From NCBI RefSeq assembly GCF_028823535.1, contig NZ_JAQIYM010000002.1, forward strand, positions 248,001-312,000: a stretch of 64,000 nt of DNA, given 5' to 3'. This document shows, piece after piece, positions 44,533 to 53,173 of the stretch. Position 1 is the first letter of the stretch, and the number at the start of each line of letters is the position of its first letter. The notes below the pieces were generated by a model. The model ran no database searches, was not told the origin of the DNA, and was given only the letters and a program-made list of their open reading frames with translations. The position numbers and the translations under genes were made by a program. The stretch comes from Pseudomonas serbica. Its GTDB lineage: Bacteria > Pseudomonadota > Gammaproteobacteria > Pseudomonadales > Pseudomonadaceae.

Positions 44533-45861
44533 TCAGGCAGTCACTGGCCGGATCGCCGCGAGGGGCGCAGCGGGGTTCTTCATCTGTTGCCGATAACGTG
44601 GCAGCGCCAGGGCCAGGAACACGCTGGCCAGCGCCAGCATCGACACCGATGAGGCCAGGGCGTAGCGCAACGACTCGCTGCCCAGGGTTGGCACGAAGAA
44701 GTCGCTGAGCATGCCAACGAAGAGCGGCCCGATGCCCACGCCCAGGAGGGTCATGGACATGACGAAAATCGCCGTGGCCTGGGCCAGGCGGGTCGCCGGG
44801 AAAAGGTGGGTAATGGCGCTCAGGCATGGTGTTGCCCACCACACGCCAAAGAAGGCGAATGCGCTGTAGAACAGGAACGCCTGCGGTACGGCAGTGCTGC
44901 CGATATGGAACGCCGTGCCCTGGGGCCAGAGGAAGTACGCCAGAGCGAAGGGAATGCTGATCAGCGTGCCCAGCAGCGGCACGCCGATTTGCCAGCCGAC
45001 ATCGCGCCGAGCCATGCGGTCGGTGAGCATGCCGCAGACCAGGGTGCCAATGGCCGCGCCACCGCCGCCTACCACGCCGACCAGGAATCCGGCCTGTTGC
45101 ATGTTGAGACCGTGGGAACGGATCAGGAAGCTCGGGCTCCAGGTGCCAATGGCGTAGCCGGCAATCGCCGCCGCGCCACCGGTGAGTACCAGCCACAGGA
45201 ACGAGGGCATGCGAAACAGCTCAGTGAGGGTCTTGAGCCAGCCGTCTTGTTGCAATGTGGCGCTGCTCAGCGGTACGACCCGCTTGGGCGTACGCACAGT
45301 CAACAGCAGTAGCAGGCCGAGGAAAATGCCCGGAGCGCCGATCAACAGGAAGGCGTAGCGCCAGCCATGGTGTTGGGCGATCCAGCCGCCCAGCCCCAGG
45401 CCGACAACCGCTCCCAGGCTGGAGCCGAGCATCAGGAATGCCAGGGCTGTGGAGCGGCGATTGGGCGGATACAAATCCGAGACCATCGCCACCGACGGCG
45501 CCGTGCCGCCGGCTTCGCCCACGGCCACGCCAATCCGCGCCAGCACCAGGGTCAGGAAGTTGCCGGCCATGCCGCAGAGCATGGTCATCAGGCTCCAGGC
45601 GATGCAGCTGAAGGCGATCACCGGCTTGCGCCCGATGCGGTCCGACAGGCGCCCCAGCGGAAAGCCGAACACGGTGTAGAACACTGCAAAGGTCACCCCC
45701 GACAGCAAGCCGATGCCGGTATCGGAAATGCCGAATTCAAGCTTTACAGGCTCGATCAGGATCGCCATCAACTGACGGTCGATGTAGTTGAACACATAGA
45801 TGCTGGCGAGCACGAACAGCGCGTAGTGCGTTCGCCATGTGACGGGGGTGGACTGGTTCAC
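44533..45861 (-). CDS. MFS transporter, spinster-like (second copy)
   Basis: Inner-membrane transporter of 442 residues, the same length as the one at 7331-8659 and of the same type: NYIDRQLMAILIEPVKLEFGISDTGIGLLSGVTFAVFYTVFGFPLGRLSDR, RIGVAVGEAGGTAPSVAMVSDLYPPNRRS. The start is GTG 45861 behind GGGAG. A regulon motif lies 60 bp upstream, so it is probably induced with the catabolic genes; uptake of a steroid acid or an intermediate is likely but unproven. Confidence 0.9.
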   Translation of the reverse strand: MNQSTPVTWRTHYALFVLASIYVFNYIDRQLMAILIEPVKLEFGISDTGIGLLSGVTFAVFYTVFGFPLGRLSDRIGRKPVIAFSCIAWSLMTMLCGMAGNFLTLVLARIGVAVGEAGGTAPSVAMVSDLYPPNRRSTALAFLMLGSSLGAVVGLGLGGWIAQHHGWRYAFLLIGAPGIFLGLLLLLTVRTPKRVVPLSSATLQQDGWLKTLTELFRMPSFLWLVLTGGAAAIAGYAIGTWSPSFLIRSHGLNMQQAGFLVGVVGGGGAAIGTLVCGMLTDRMARRDVGWQIGVPLLGTLISIPFALAYFLWPQGTAFHIGSTAVPQAFLFYSAFAFFGVWWATPCLSAITHLFPATRLAQATAIFVMSMTLLGVGIGPLFVGMLSDFFVPTLGSESLRYALASSVSMLALASVFLALALPRYRQQMKNPAAPLAAIRPVTA

Positions 45862-45921
45862 TGCGGGTGCTCCCGGTTTTGTTCTAGTTGGCGCGATGCT
45901 CTACGTGCACAGTGTTTTTTT

Positions 45922-45938
45922 CATCGTCCGTTCAGACC
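45922..45938 (-). promoter_or_regulatory. Regulon motif copy facing the MFS gene
   Basis: On the minus strand this reads GGTCTGAACGGACGATG followed by A7. It ends 60 bp before the MFS start and is nearly identical to the copy at 22364. Confidence 0.7.
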
Positions 45939-45982
45939 ATTTTCGGCTTTGCCGGCAAGCCGCCCTGCACCTTGGCAAACCT

Positions 45983-45999
45983 AGTCTTGTCGGACGATG
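45983..45999 (+). promoter_or_regulatory. Regulon motif copy facing the OYE operon
   Basis: Reads AGTCTTGTCGGACGATG, a full match, and ends 116 bp before ATG 46116. With the opposite copy at 45922 it makes this divergent gap a two-way regulated region. The remaining sequence up to 46115 shows no gene. Confidence 0.7.
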
Positions 46000-46115
46000 T
46001 TTCGCTCGCGCTCAACGTCAATCATTCAGCCCGTATCCGCTGCCATGCCAGCGTTTGCCCACGTTGTGGCAAGCCCTGCGACAGCCTGAAAACAATAAGA
46101 AGCTGAGGAATTGAA

Positions 46116-47201
46116 ATGAGCGTCTTGTTCGAGCCGGTCGCCTTGGGCGAGCTTCAACTGGCCAACCGCATCGTCATGGCTCCCATGACGCGCAGCCGCG
46201 CCCTTGCCGATGCGATTCCCGGCGGCGATATGGTCGAATACTACCGCCAGCGGGCCAGTGCCGGGTTGATCGTGGCCGAAGGCACTGCGCCGTCCGCCAG
46301 CGGCCTGGGCTATTGTCGCACCCCGGCGATCTACAGCGACGAGCAGGTCGTCGGCTGGCGGCGGGTCACCGAGGCGGTGCACGCCGAGGGCGGGCGCATC
46401 GTTTTGCAGCTGATGCACGTCGGCCGCGCCGCCAGTCGCCACAACAAGCCGGCAGGCGCGGCCACGGTGGCGCCTTCGGCGCTGCGTGCACGTACCCAGG
46501 TGTTCAGCGACGTTGCCGGGCTGGTGGACACTGACGAGCCGCAGGCGTTGACCCTGCAAGGCATCGGCGAGGTCATCGAAGACTATCGCCAGGCCGCACT
46601 GAATGCGCGCCTGGCCGGCTTCGACGGTGTCGAACTGCATTGCACCAGCGGTTATCTGCCGATGCAGTTCATGGCCTCCGGCAGTAACCGGCGTAGCGAT
46701 GTCTACGGCGGCGACGTGATCGGGCGAGTGCGTTTCGCCAAGGACGTGATCGAGGCCATGGCCAGTGCCATCGGCGCCGGCCGTGTCGGCTTTCGCCTAT
46801 GCCCCGGCAACCCCTACAACGACATCGACGATCAGGACCCGGTCGCGACGGCCGCCACCCTGTGCGAAGCCGTGGCGCCGTTGAGCCTGGCGTACCTGCA
46901 CATCATGCGCTCGCCCCTGGCCGAGCTCGATGCCTTCGCCCTGGCGCGTAAGCACAGCCCCCACGCCTTGATCCTCAACGATGGTTTCGACGGCCCTTCG
47001 GCCAGTGCCGCTCTCGCGTCGGGCGAGGGGGCTGCCGTGTCGTTCGGCCGTCACTTTATTGCCAACCCCGATCTGGTGGAGCGCTTGCAGCGTGGCCTGC
47101 CTTTGACTGGCTTCAACCGCAAGACCCTGTATACGCCGGGCCCGGCGGGCTACTCGGATTACAGCGCCTATCAAGCCAATGCCCAGGAGGTGGCGCAATG
47201 A
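46116..47201 (+). CDS. NADH:flavin oxidoreductase (old yellow enzyme family)
   Basis: FMN-dependent ene-reductase-like protein of 361 residues: LFEPVALGELQLANRIVMAPMTRSRA at the start, LQLMHVGRAA, and FGRHFIANPDLVERLQRGLPL at the end, a full single-domain OYE barrel. In the substrate-anion site the usual His-x-x-Asn/His pair reads HCTS (His175, Ser178), so the second ligand is changed; the following Tyr is kept (GYL). It may reduce an activated C=C of a steroid enone. It heads an operon with a CoA ligase and an MBL-fold hydrolase, the ligase start overlapping its stop. Confidence 0.88.
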   Translation: MSVLFEPVALGELQLANRIVMAPMTRSRALADAIPGGDMVEYYRQRASAGLIVAEGTAPSASGLGYCRTPAIYSDEQVVGWRRVTEAVHAEGGRIVLQLMHVGRAASRHNKPAGAATVAPSALRARTQVFSDVAGLVDTDEPQALTLQGIGEVIEDYRQAALNARLAGFDGVELHCTSGYLPMQFMASGSNRRSDVYGGDVIGRVRFAKDVIEAMASAIGAGRVGFRLCPGNPYNDIDDQDPVATAATLCEAVAPLSLAYLHIMRSPLAELDAFALARKHSPHALILNDGFDGPSASAALASGEGAAVSFGRHFIANPDLVERLQRGLPLTGFNRKTLYTPGPAGYSDYSAYQANAQEVAQ

Positions 47202-49051
47202 ACCTGAATGACCTCAGTCACGGCCTGCCGACCCGCGTGGTTCCACGGGAACAGACCCAGGCACTGCTCGACCAGCGCGCGGCCGCCGCCGGGCTGATCA
47301 AGCCGAAAGACCGCTACACCCTCGCCGACCGCCTCGAACATCAGGCGCGCGAGCAGGGTGAGCGCACGTTCCTGATCTACGGCGAGCAGACCCTGAGCTA
47401 CGCCGAGGTCGATGCCCGGGCCAACCAGATGGCTCACACCTTTTATGCCAATGGCCTGCGCGCCGGCGATGTCTGCGCCCTGGCCATGGAAAACCGTCCG
47501 GCGTTCTTCTGCACCTGGTTCGGCCTGGTCAAGCTCGGGGTGGTGGTGGCCTTCATCAATACCCAGGTCACCGGCCGCCCGCTGCTGCATGCATTGCAAA
47601 CCACCGATGCCAAGGCGTTGGTGATTGGTGAGGAATGCCTGGCCAATGTACAGGCCACCGAAGGTTTTCCAGACCTGCCATGCTGGCTGATTCGTGACGC
47701 GGAAAATCCCTGGAGCGGCCCGCTGCCCAAGGGCATCGACGGGCATTTCGCCGCGCGCCTGGAGAAGGCTCCGCGCACGCCGTTTCCCCGGGATATCCGC
47801 GCGCACATCGAAGCGCAGGCCGCGACGCTGCTGATCTTTACCTCGGGCACCACCGGCTTGCCCAAGGCGGCGCGCTACAGCCACATGCGCTGGATGTCCT
47901 CGGGCGATGTGATGGAAGTCACCCTGAACGCTACCTGCAAGGATGTGTTCTATTGCTGCCTGCCGCTGTACCACGGCGCCGCAGCCACCTCGGTGACCTC
48001 CACCGCACTGCGCGCAGGTGCCGCCATCGTGGTGCGCCGCAAGTTCAGCGTGCGCGAGTTCTGGAACGATGTGGCGCGCCACCAGATCAGCATCTTCCAG
48101 TACATCGGCGAGATCTGCCGCTATCTGCTCAACCAGCCGATGCGCGCCGGCGAGCGCGAGCACAGCCTGCGCTGCATGCTCGGCGCCGGGCTGTCGCCGG
48201 ACTCCTGGCAGCGCTGGCTGGAGCGCTTCGGCCCGATCCAGGTGTTCGAGGGCTGGGGCGCCACCGAAGCCAACTCCGCCGTGATCAACGTCGACAACTA
48301 TTTCGGTTCCTGCGGACGGATACCGGACTGGAACAAGACCAACTTGCGGCTGGTGCGTTACGACATCGAAAACGACTGCCATCCGCGGGACGAAAACGGT
48401 TTCTATCAAGTCTGCAAAGTGGGTGAGGTGGGCGAGGCCATGGGCTTTATCGTCGATCACCCCGAGATCGGTGGCGGACGCTTCGAGGGTTACACCTCGG
48501 CTGAGGCGACCGAGAGCAAGATTCGCCGCAATGTGTTTCGCGAAGGCGATGCCTACTGGAGCTCCGGCGACTTGATGCGCGAGGATGCCGACGGTTACTG
48601 CTACTTCGTCGACCGCATCGGCGATACCTATCGCTGGAAGAGCGAAAACGTTTCGACCCTGGAAGTGGCCGATGCCCTGGGCGATCTGGCGGGGCTGGAA
48701 CTGATCAACATTTATGGCGTCCTGGTGCCGGGCCATGAAGGCCGCGCCGGCATGGCCGCGGTGCTGATGCAGGCGGGCCAGGCATTCGATCCCGCCGCCC
48801 TGTACGCCCTGACCGAAGCGCGCCTGCCGCGCTATGCGGCCCCGGTGTTCGTGCGGGTCACCCAGTCGGCAGACCTGACGGCCAGCTACAAGCTGCGCAA
48901 GGTCGATCTGCAGCGCCAGGGTTATTGCCCGACTCGATGCAGCGATCCGCTGTTCATCCGCGACGAGCAGGCCCGCAGCTATGTGCCCTACTCGCCAGAA
49001 GCCCTGGCGCGGGCTGGCCTGACGCCCTTCACGGTGGCCGACCATGGCTGA
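47198..49051 (+). CDS. Acyl-CoA synthetase of the FATP/very-long-chain type
   Basis: AMP-forming ligase of 617 residues: P-loop LLIFTSGTTGLPKAARYSH, FEGWGATEANSAVINVDN, DAYWSSGDLMREDADGYCYFVDRIGDTYRWKSENVST and the C-terminal KLRKVDLQRQGY. The RWKSENVST block is the FATP/FadD6-type signature; in mycobacteria and bile-acid bacteria enzymes of this type activate steroid carboxylates such as bile acids. ATG overlaps the OYE stop (ATGA). It is the second of two ligases in the island, as a two-round side-chain scheme needs. Confidence 0.9.
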   Translation: MNLNDLSHGLPTRVVPREQTQALLDQRAAAAGLIKPKDRYTLADRLEHQAREQGERTFLIYGEQTLSYAEVDARANQMAHTFYANGLRAGDVCALAMENRPAFFCTWFGLVKLGVVVAFINTQVTGRPLLHALQTTDAKALVIGEECLANVQATEGFPDLPCWLIRDAENPWSGPLPKGIDGHFAARLEKAPRTPFPRDIRAHIEAQAATLLIFTSGTTGLPKAARYSHMRWMSSGDVMEVTLNATCKDVFYCCLPLYHGAAATSVTSTALRAGAAIVVRRKFSVREFWNDVARHQISIFQYIGEICRYLLNQPMRAGEREHSLRCMLGAGLSPDSWQRWLERFGPIQVFEGWGATEANSAVINVDNYFGSCGRIPDWNKTNLRLVRYDIENDCHPRDENGFYQVCKVGEVGEAMGFIVDHPEIGGGRFEGYTSAEATESKIRRNVFREGDAYWSSGDLMREDADGYCYFVDRIGDTYRWKSENVSTLEVADALGDLAGLELINIYGVLVPGHEGRAGMAAVLMQAGQAFDPAALYALTEARLPRYAAPVFVRVTQSADLTASYKLRKVDLQRQGYCPTRCSDPLFIRDEQARSYVPYSPEALARAGLTPFTVADHG

Positions 49052-50129
49052 TCTCGACGCCAACGGTCACGAACTGCGCAGCGGCCTGCGGTATCCCTGG
49101 CCGCAGGCACCGGACTCCGGGCAGGTGCGTGAAGTGGCGCCGGGCGTGTGGTGGCTGCGCATGCCGCTGCCGTTTCGCCTGGACCACATCAACCTCTATC
49201 TGCTGCGCCACACCGATGGCTGGGTGGTGGTGGACACCGGCATGAACACCGCGCAAACCCGTGAGGTCTGGGATCGGGTGCTCAGCGAAGTGTGCGGCGG
49301 GCTGCCGGTGCTGGCAGTGGTCTGCACCCACTTTCACTCCGACCATGCCGGGGTGGCCGCCTGGCTCAGCGAGCGTTTTCACTGCCCGGTGTACATGACC
49401 GCCAGTGAGTTCCAGTCGTTGCATGTGAGGTTTCCCGCCGACCAGCCACCGGGCTGGGATTTCCTCGATTTCTACCGCAAGGCTGGGGTGACTGACGAGC
49501 ACAGCACCGAGATGTTCGCGGTGATGAGCAACGCGCATTTCCTGCCGGCGCCACTGAACCATTTCCGCCGTCTGCAGGAAGGCAGCTGCCTGCACATCGG
49601 TGGCCGCAACTGGCAGGTGGTCATCGGCCGCGGGCACTCGCCGGAGCATGCCTGCCTGTATGCCGCCGATGACGGCTTGCTGATTTCCGGCGACCAGGTG
49701 TTGCCGCGCATCACTTCCACCGTCGGCGTGCATGCCACGCAACCGTTGGCCAACCCACTGCGCGACTGGCTCGATTCCATCGAGCACCTGCGCAGCTTGC
49801 CCGACAGCGTACTGGTGCTGCCGGCGCACGAGCGGCCGTTTTTCAATTTGCATGAGCGCCTGGATCAACTGCAAGCCCATCACCAAGGGCATCTGGCGCA
49901 GATGCTGGCCGCCTGTGACGAGCCGCGCACCGTGCTCGAACTGATGGCCTTGCTGTTTCCCAAACTGTCGGGTCGTTTCGACGAACTGATGGCGCTGGGC
50001 GAAACGTTGGCCCATGCCAACTATCTGGTGGCCGAAGGGTCGCTGGAGCGTGAAGAGGACCGGGGGCGATACCGCTACCGGCGTGCTGTAAGGGGAGCGT
50101 GCGCTGTTAACCCGCTCAGGGTGTTTTGA
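49044..50129 (+). CDS. MBL-fold metallohydrolase
   Basis: Metallo-beta-lactamase-fold protein of 361 residues. The zinc motif THFHSDHAG, then GRGHSPEHACLY, ISGDQVLPRIT and LPAHE supply the usual dinuclear ligands. The C-terminal part (LMALLFPKLSGRFDELMALGETLAHANYLVAEG) is a helical lid as in glyoxalase II-like or thioesterase-like members. It overlaps the ligase by 8 bp, so it probably acts on a CoA or other ester of the same intermediate; the substrate is not certain. Confidence 0.88.
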   Translation: MADLDANGHELRSGLRYPWPQAPDSGQVREVAPGVWWLRMPLPFRLDHINLYLLRHTDGWVVVDTGMNTAQTREVWDRVLSEVCGGLPVLAVVCTHFHSDHAGVAAWLSERFHCPVYMTASEFQSLHVRFPADQPPGWDFLDFYRKAGVTDEHSTEMFAVMSNAHFLPAPLNHFRRLQEGSCLHIGGRNWQVVIGRGHSPEHACLYAADDGLLISGDQVLPRITSTVGVHATQPLANPLRDWLDSIEHLRSLPDSVLVLPAHERPFFNLHERLDQLQAHHQGHLAQMLAACDEPRTVLELMALLFPKLSGRFDELMALGETLAHANYLVAEGSLEREEDRGRYRYRRAVRGACAVNPLRVF

Positions 50130-50196
50130 GCGGGCGGCACGGCAGCAGTGTTGAACATTCCAGGCAGCCAGCCGGTTGTCATAGAGGAGAGTCAGT

Positions 50197-51864
50197 GTGA
50201 TCAACAAGAACAACAATAACTCCACGGTCATCGGTTCGCGTGCGTTTGAGCTCACCAGCCTGGCGGCAGCCATTGCGCTGGTGTCCACACCGGTGTGGGC
50301 TGGCGATACGATCGAGTTCGACAACGGCGCGACGATGGATTGGTCGGTGACCACCAGCTACGGCATCGGTGTGCGCACTGGCAGTCAGAGCGATCGCTTG
50401 CTGACGGTCAACGCCGACGATGCCAACCGCAACTTCGACAAGGGCAGCCTGACCACCAATCGCGTGGGCGCGCTGGCGGAAATGATCCTGCGCAAGGACA
50501 ACTACGGCGCCGTGGTGCGCGGCAGTACCTTCTACGACGACGTCTACCACCGCAAGAACGATAACGACTCGCCTGCCACCGTGAACAAGAACGGCGACAA
50601 CGACGAGTTCACCAGTGACACCCGCTACTACAGTGGCGGCCGCAGCAAACTGCTGGACGTCTATGCGTTCAGCGGCTGGCGCTTTGACAACGACACCATG
50701 CTCGACGTCAAGGCCGGGCGACACATCGAATCCTGGGGCGAGAGTCTGTTCTACCCGGGTGTGAACGGCGTACAAAACCCGTCTGACGCGGTAAAAGCGT
50801 CGCAGCCGGGTGTCGAGGTCAAGGAAGTCCTGTTGCCGGTGGGCCAGTTCTCCGGCTCGTTCCGACTGAACCCCCAGCTGACCTTCGGTGCCTACGTGCA
50901 ATACGAATGGAAGGGCACCGAACTGCCGCCGGTGGGCAGCTACCTGTCCAGCAGCGACGTGGTTGGGCCAGGGCGCGAGTTTATCTACGCCAACGGCCAG
51001 AAGATCGCCTACCGCGGCACCGACAAGCCGAGTGATGGTGGTCAGTGGGGCGTGCAGATGCGCTACCGCCCGGTACCGGCCCTCGAGCTGTCGCTGTTTC
51101 ACGTCAACTACCACGACAAGAACCCGGCCACCGCCCTGGTTGGCTACGACCCGCTGCCAGTGGGCGGTGGCCGCAACGCCTTCGTCAGCAATGGTTACGA
51201 GATCAAGTACTTCGAAGACATCAAGCTGACCGGCATCAGCGCTTCGACCAAGATCGGCGACACCCAGGTCGGCGCCGAATGGTCGTACCGCGACGGTGCG
51301 CCGGTGATGGTCAATACCGGCCTTGGCGCGGTGCCAGCCAAGGGCAAGGGCCAGCAGATGCAGCTGTCGGCGATCCGTATCCTGGGGGATCGTCCCTGGG
51401 CCAGCCAGACCAGCCTGACCGCCGAAATCATCCGCGTGCAGGTCGACAGCGTCGAGTCCACTTCGGCGGCGCCCAACCTGCAAGGCGTCAACCTATTACC
51501 CTCCCTGGCACCCCTGGTGGCTCCTTCCGATGACTATACCTACAGCACAGCCGCGGGTTACCGCACCAAGTCTTCCAGTGCCTACACCGTGGGCGCATCG
51601 TTCAGTTATCCGGGCGTTTTCCAAGGCTGGGATCTGGAAGTCCCCTTCAGCTTCTCCAACGTCTTCAGCGGCTCCACGCCCATGGCCGGAAGCATCTCCG
51701 GCGTCGCCGGCGACCGACGCCTGAGCGCGGGCACGACCTTCAAGTACCTGGGCAACCTGGAACTGGGTTTGAAATACATCGCCTACCTGGGTGAGGCCGA
51801 TGCGATCGACCGTCCGTTCGCCGACCGCGATTACGCCACGTTCTCGATGAAATACACCTTCTGA
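50197..51864 (+). CDS. DUF1302 outer-membrane protein
   Basis: Protein of 555 residues with a signal peptide ending in TPVWA (about residue 35), then long alternating beta-strand sequence and a C-terminal Phe (FSMKYTF), as in outer-membrane barrels. Sequence such as VRTGSQSDRLL, GRHIESWGESLFYPGVNGVQNPSDA and YAAYLGEAD-like ends is typical of DUF1302. The family accompanies DUF1329/YCF48/RND genes. The likely role is passage of a hydrophobic substrate across the outer membrane. The start is GTG 50197 after GAGGAGA. Confidence 0.88.
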   Translation: MINKNNNNSTVIGSRAFELTSLAAAIALVSTPVWAGDTIEFDNGATMDWSVTTSYGIGVRTGSQSDRLLTVNADDANRNFDKGSLTTNRVGALAEMILRKDNYGAVVRGSTFYDDVYHRKNDNDSPATVNKNGDNDEFTSDTRYYSGGRSKLLDVYAFSGWRFDNDTMLDVKAGRHIESWGESLFYPGVNGVQNPSDAVKASQPGVEVKEVLLPVGQFSGSFRLNPQLTFGAYVQYEWKGTELPPVGSYLSSSDVVGPGREFIYANGQKIAYRGTDKPSDGGQWGVQMRYRPVPALELSLFHVNYHDKNPATALVGYDPLPVGGGRNAFVSNGYEIKYFEDIKLTGISASTKIGDTQVGAEWSYRDGAPVMVNTGLGAVPAKGKGQQMQLSAIRILGDRPWASQTSLTAEIIRVQVDSVESTSAAPNLQGVNLLPSLAPLVAPSDDYTYSTAAGYRTKSSSAYTVGASFSYPGVFQGWDLEVPFSFSNVFSGSTPMAGSISGVAGDRRLSAGTTFKYLGNLELGLKYIAYLGEADAIDRPFADRDYATFSMKYTF

Positions 51865-51957
51865 CCGACCACTCGAGTTCCGCGGCGCTTGATGGCGCCC
51901 GGACCTTAAACACAACTTGGAAAAAGCCGCGGCGTAACGCTTCGGCACGGAGGCACT

Positions 51958-53169
51958 ATGGGGCTCAAAGGGCATGCGGCCATTGTTGGCAGCGCACAGT
52001 ACAAACCGGAGAAGTACTCCACCGCGCCCAAGATGTTTCACCTTGAACAAGTCGCCGACCTGGCGGCCCAGGCGCTACGCGATGCCGGGCTCAAGGCTTC
52101 GGACCTCGACGGGCTGGTGATCAACGGCCCGCATTTTCATGAAGCCTCGGTGTTCGTACCGGCGATGGCCGCCGAATACCTGGGCCTGCGGCTGAACTTC
52201 GCCGAAGTGGTCGACCTTGGCGGCTGTACGTCGGTGGGCATGGTCTGGCGCGCCGCCGCCGCCATCGAACTGGGGTTGTGCCAGGCCGTGCTGTGCGTCA
52301 TCCCCGCCCGCATGGCGCCGTTGGGTCCCGACGAGGATCCTGGCTGGATGGCCCGGTCCATGCGTTTTGGTGGTCACAGTACGGCGTTCGGCGCGCCCGA
52401 AGCCGAGTTCGATTTGCCTTACGGGCACATGGGCCAGAACACCGGCTACGCCATGATCGCCCAGCGTTATGCCGCGCAGTACGACTATGACCAGCGGGCG
52501 ATGGCCAAGATCGCCGTCGACCAGCGCACCAATGCCCTGGCCAACCCGCAAGCGATGTTTTACGGCCAGCCGTTGACCATCGAGCAGGTGCTGGCGAGCA
52601 AAATGGTCGCCGACCCGCTGCACGTCCTGGAAATCGTCATGCCGGTGGCCGGTGGCGCCGCATTGATCATCACCAACAAGGAAGTGGCGGCGCGGGCGCG
52701 CAAGCGTCCAGCCTTCATTACCGGGTTTGGCGAGCACCTGGCGTTCAAGTCGCCGTCCTATGCAGAAGACATGCTGCACACGCCGATCGGTCCGGCGTCC
52801 CAGCGGGCCTTTGCCATGGCCGGGCTCAAACCCACAGATGTCGATGCCGCGCAGATCTACGACTGCTACACCATCACCACCTTGCTGACCCTGGAAGACG
52901 CCGGTTTCTGTGGCAAGGGCGAGGGCATGGCGTTCGTGCGCGAACACGACCTGACCTGGCGTGGCGATTTCCCGATGAACACCCATGGCGGGCAACTCAG
53001 TTTCGGCCAGTCGGCCTCGGCCGGTGGCATGAGCCAGGTGATCGAGGCGGTGACGCAGATCGCCGGCACCGCCGGTGAACGCCAACTGGGCCGCTGCGAC
53101 AGCGTCTACGTCTCCGGCACTGGCGGCGTGATGAGCGAGCAGGGCGCATTGATACTTCAGGGAGCATAA
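51958..53169 (+). CDS. Thiolase-fold lipid-transfer-like protein (second Ltp/Sal-type)
   Basis: Protein of 403 residues of the SCP-x thiolase branch: HAAIVGSAQYKPEKYSTAP, VDLGGCTSVGMVWRAAAAIELG, IYDCYTITTLLTLEDAGFCGKGEG and NTHGGQLSFGQSASAGGMSQVIEAV. Compared with the protein at 25801 it keeps a Cys near the classical nucleophile position. The adjacent gene, 4 bp downstream, supplies a DUF35 domain, the usual partner of such aldolases. It is probably the second side-chain lyase of the island. Confidence 0.85.
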   Translation: MGLKGHAAIVGSAQYKPEKYSTAPKMFHLEQVADLAAQALRDAGLKASDLDGLVINGPHFHEASVFVPAMAAEYLGLRLNFAEVVDLGGCTSVGMVWRAAAAIELGLCQAVLCVIPARMAPLGPDEDPGWMARSMRFGGHSTAFGAPEAEFDLPYGHMGQNTGYAMIAQRYAAQYDYDQRAMAKIAVDQRTNALANPQAMFYGQPLTIEQVLASKMVADPLHVLEIVMPVAGGAALIITNKEVAARARKRPAFITGFGEHLAFKSPSYAEDMLHTPIGPASQRAFAMAGLKPTDVDAAQIYDCYTITTLLTLEDAGFCGKGEGMAFVREHDLTWRGDFPMNTHGGQLSFGQSASAGGMSQVIEAVTQIAGTAGERQLGRCDSVYVSGTGGVMSEQGALILQGA

Positions 53170-53173
53170 GCAC

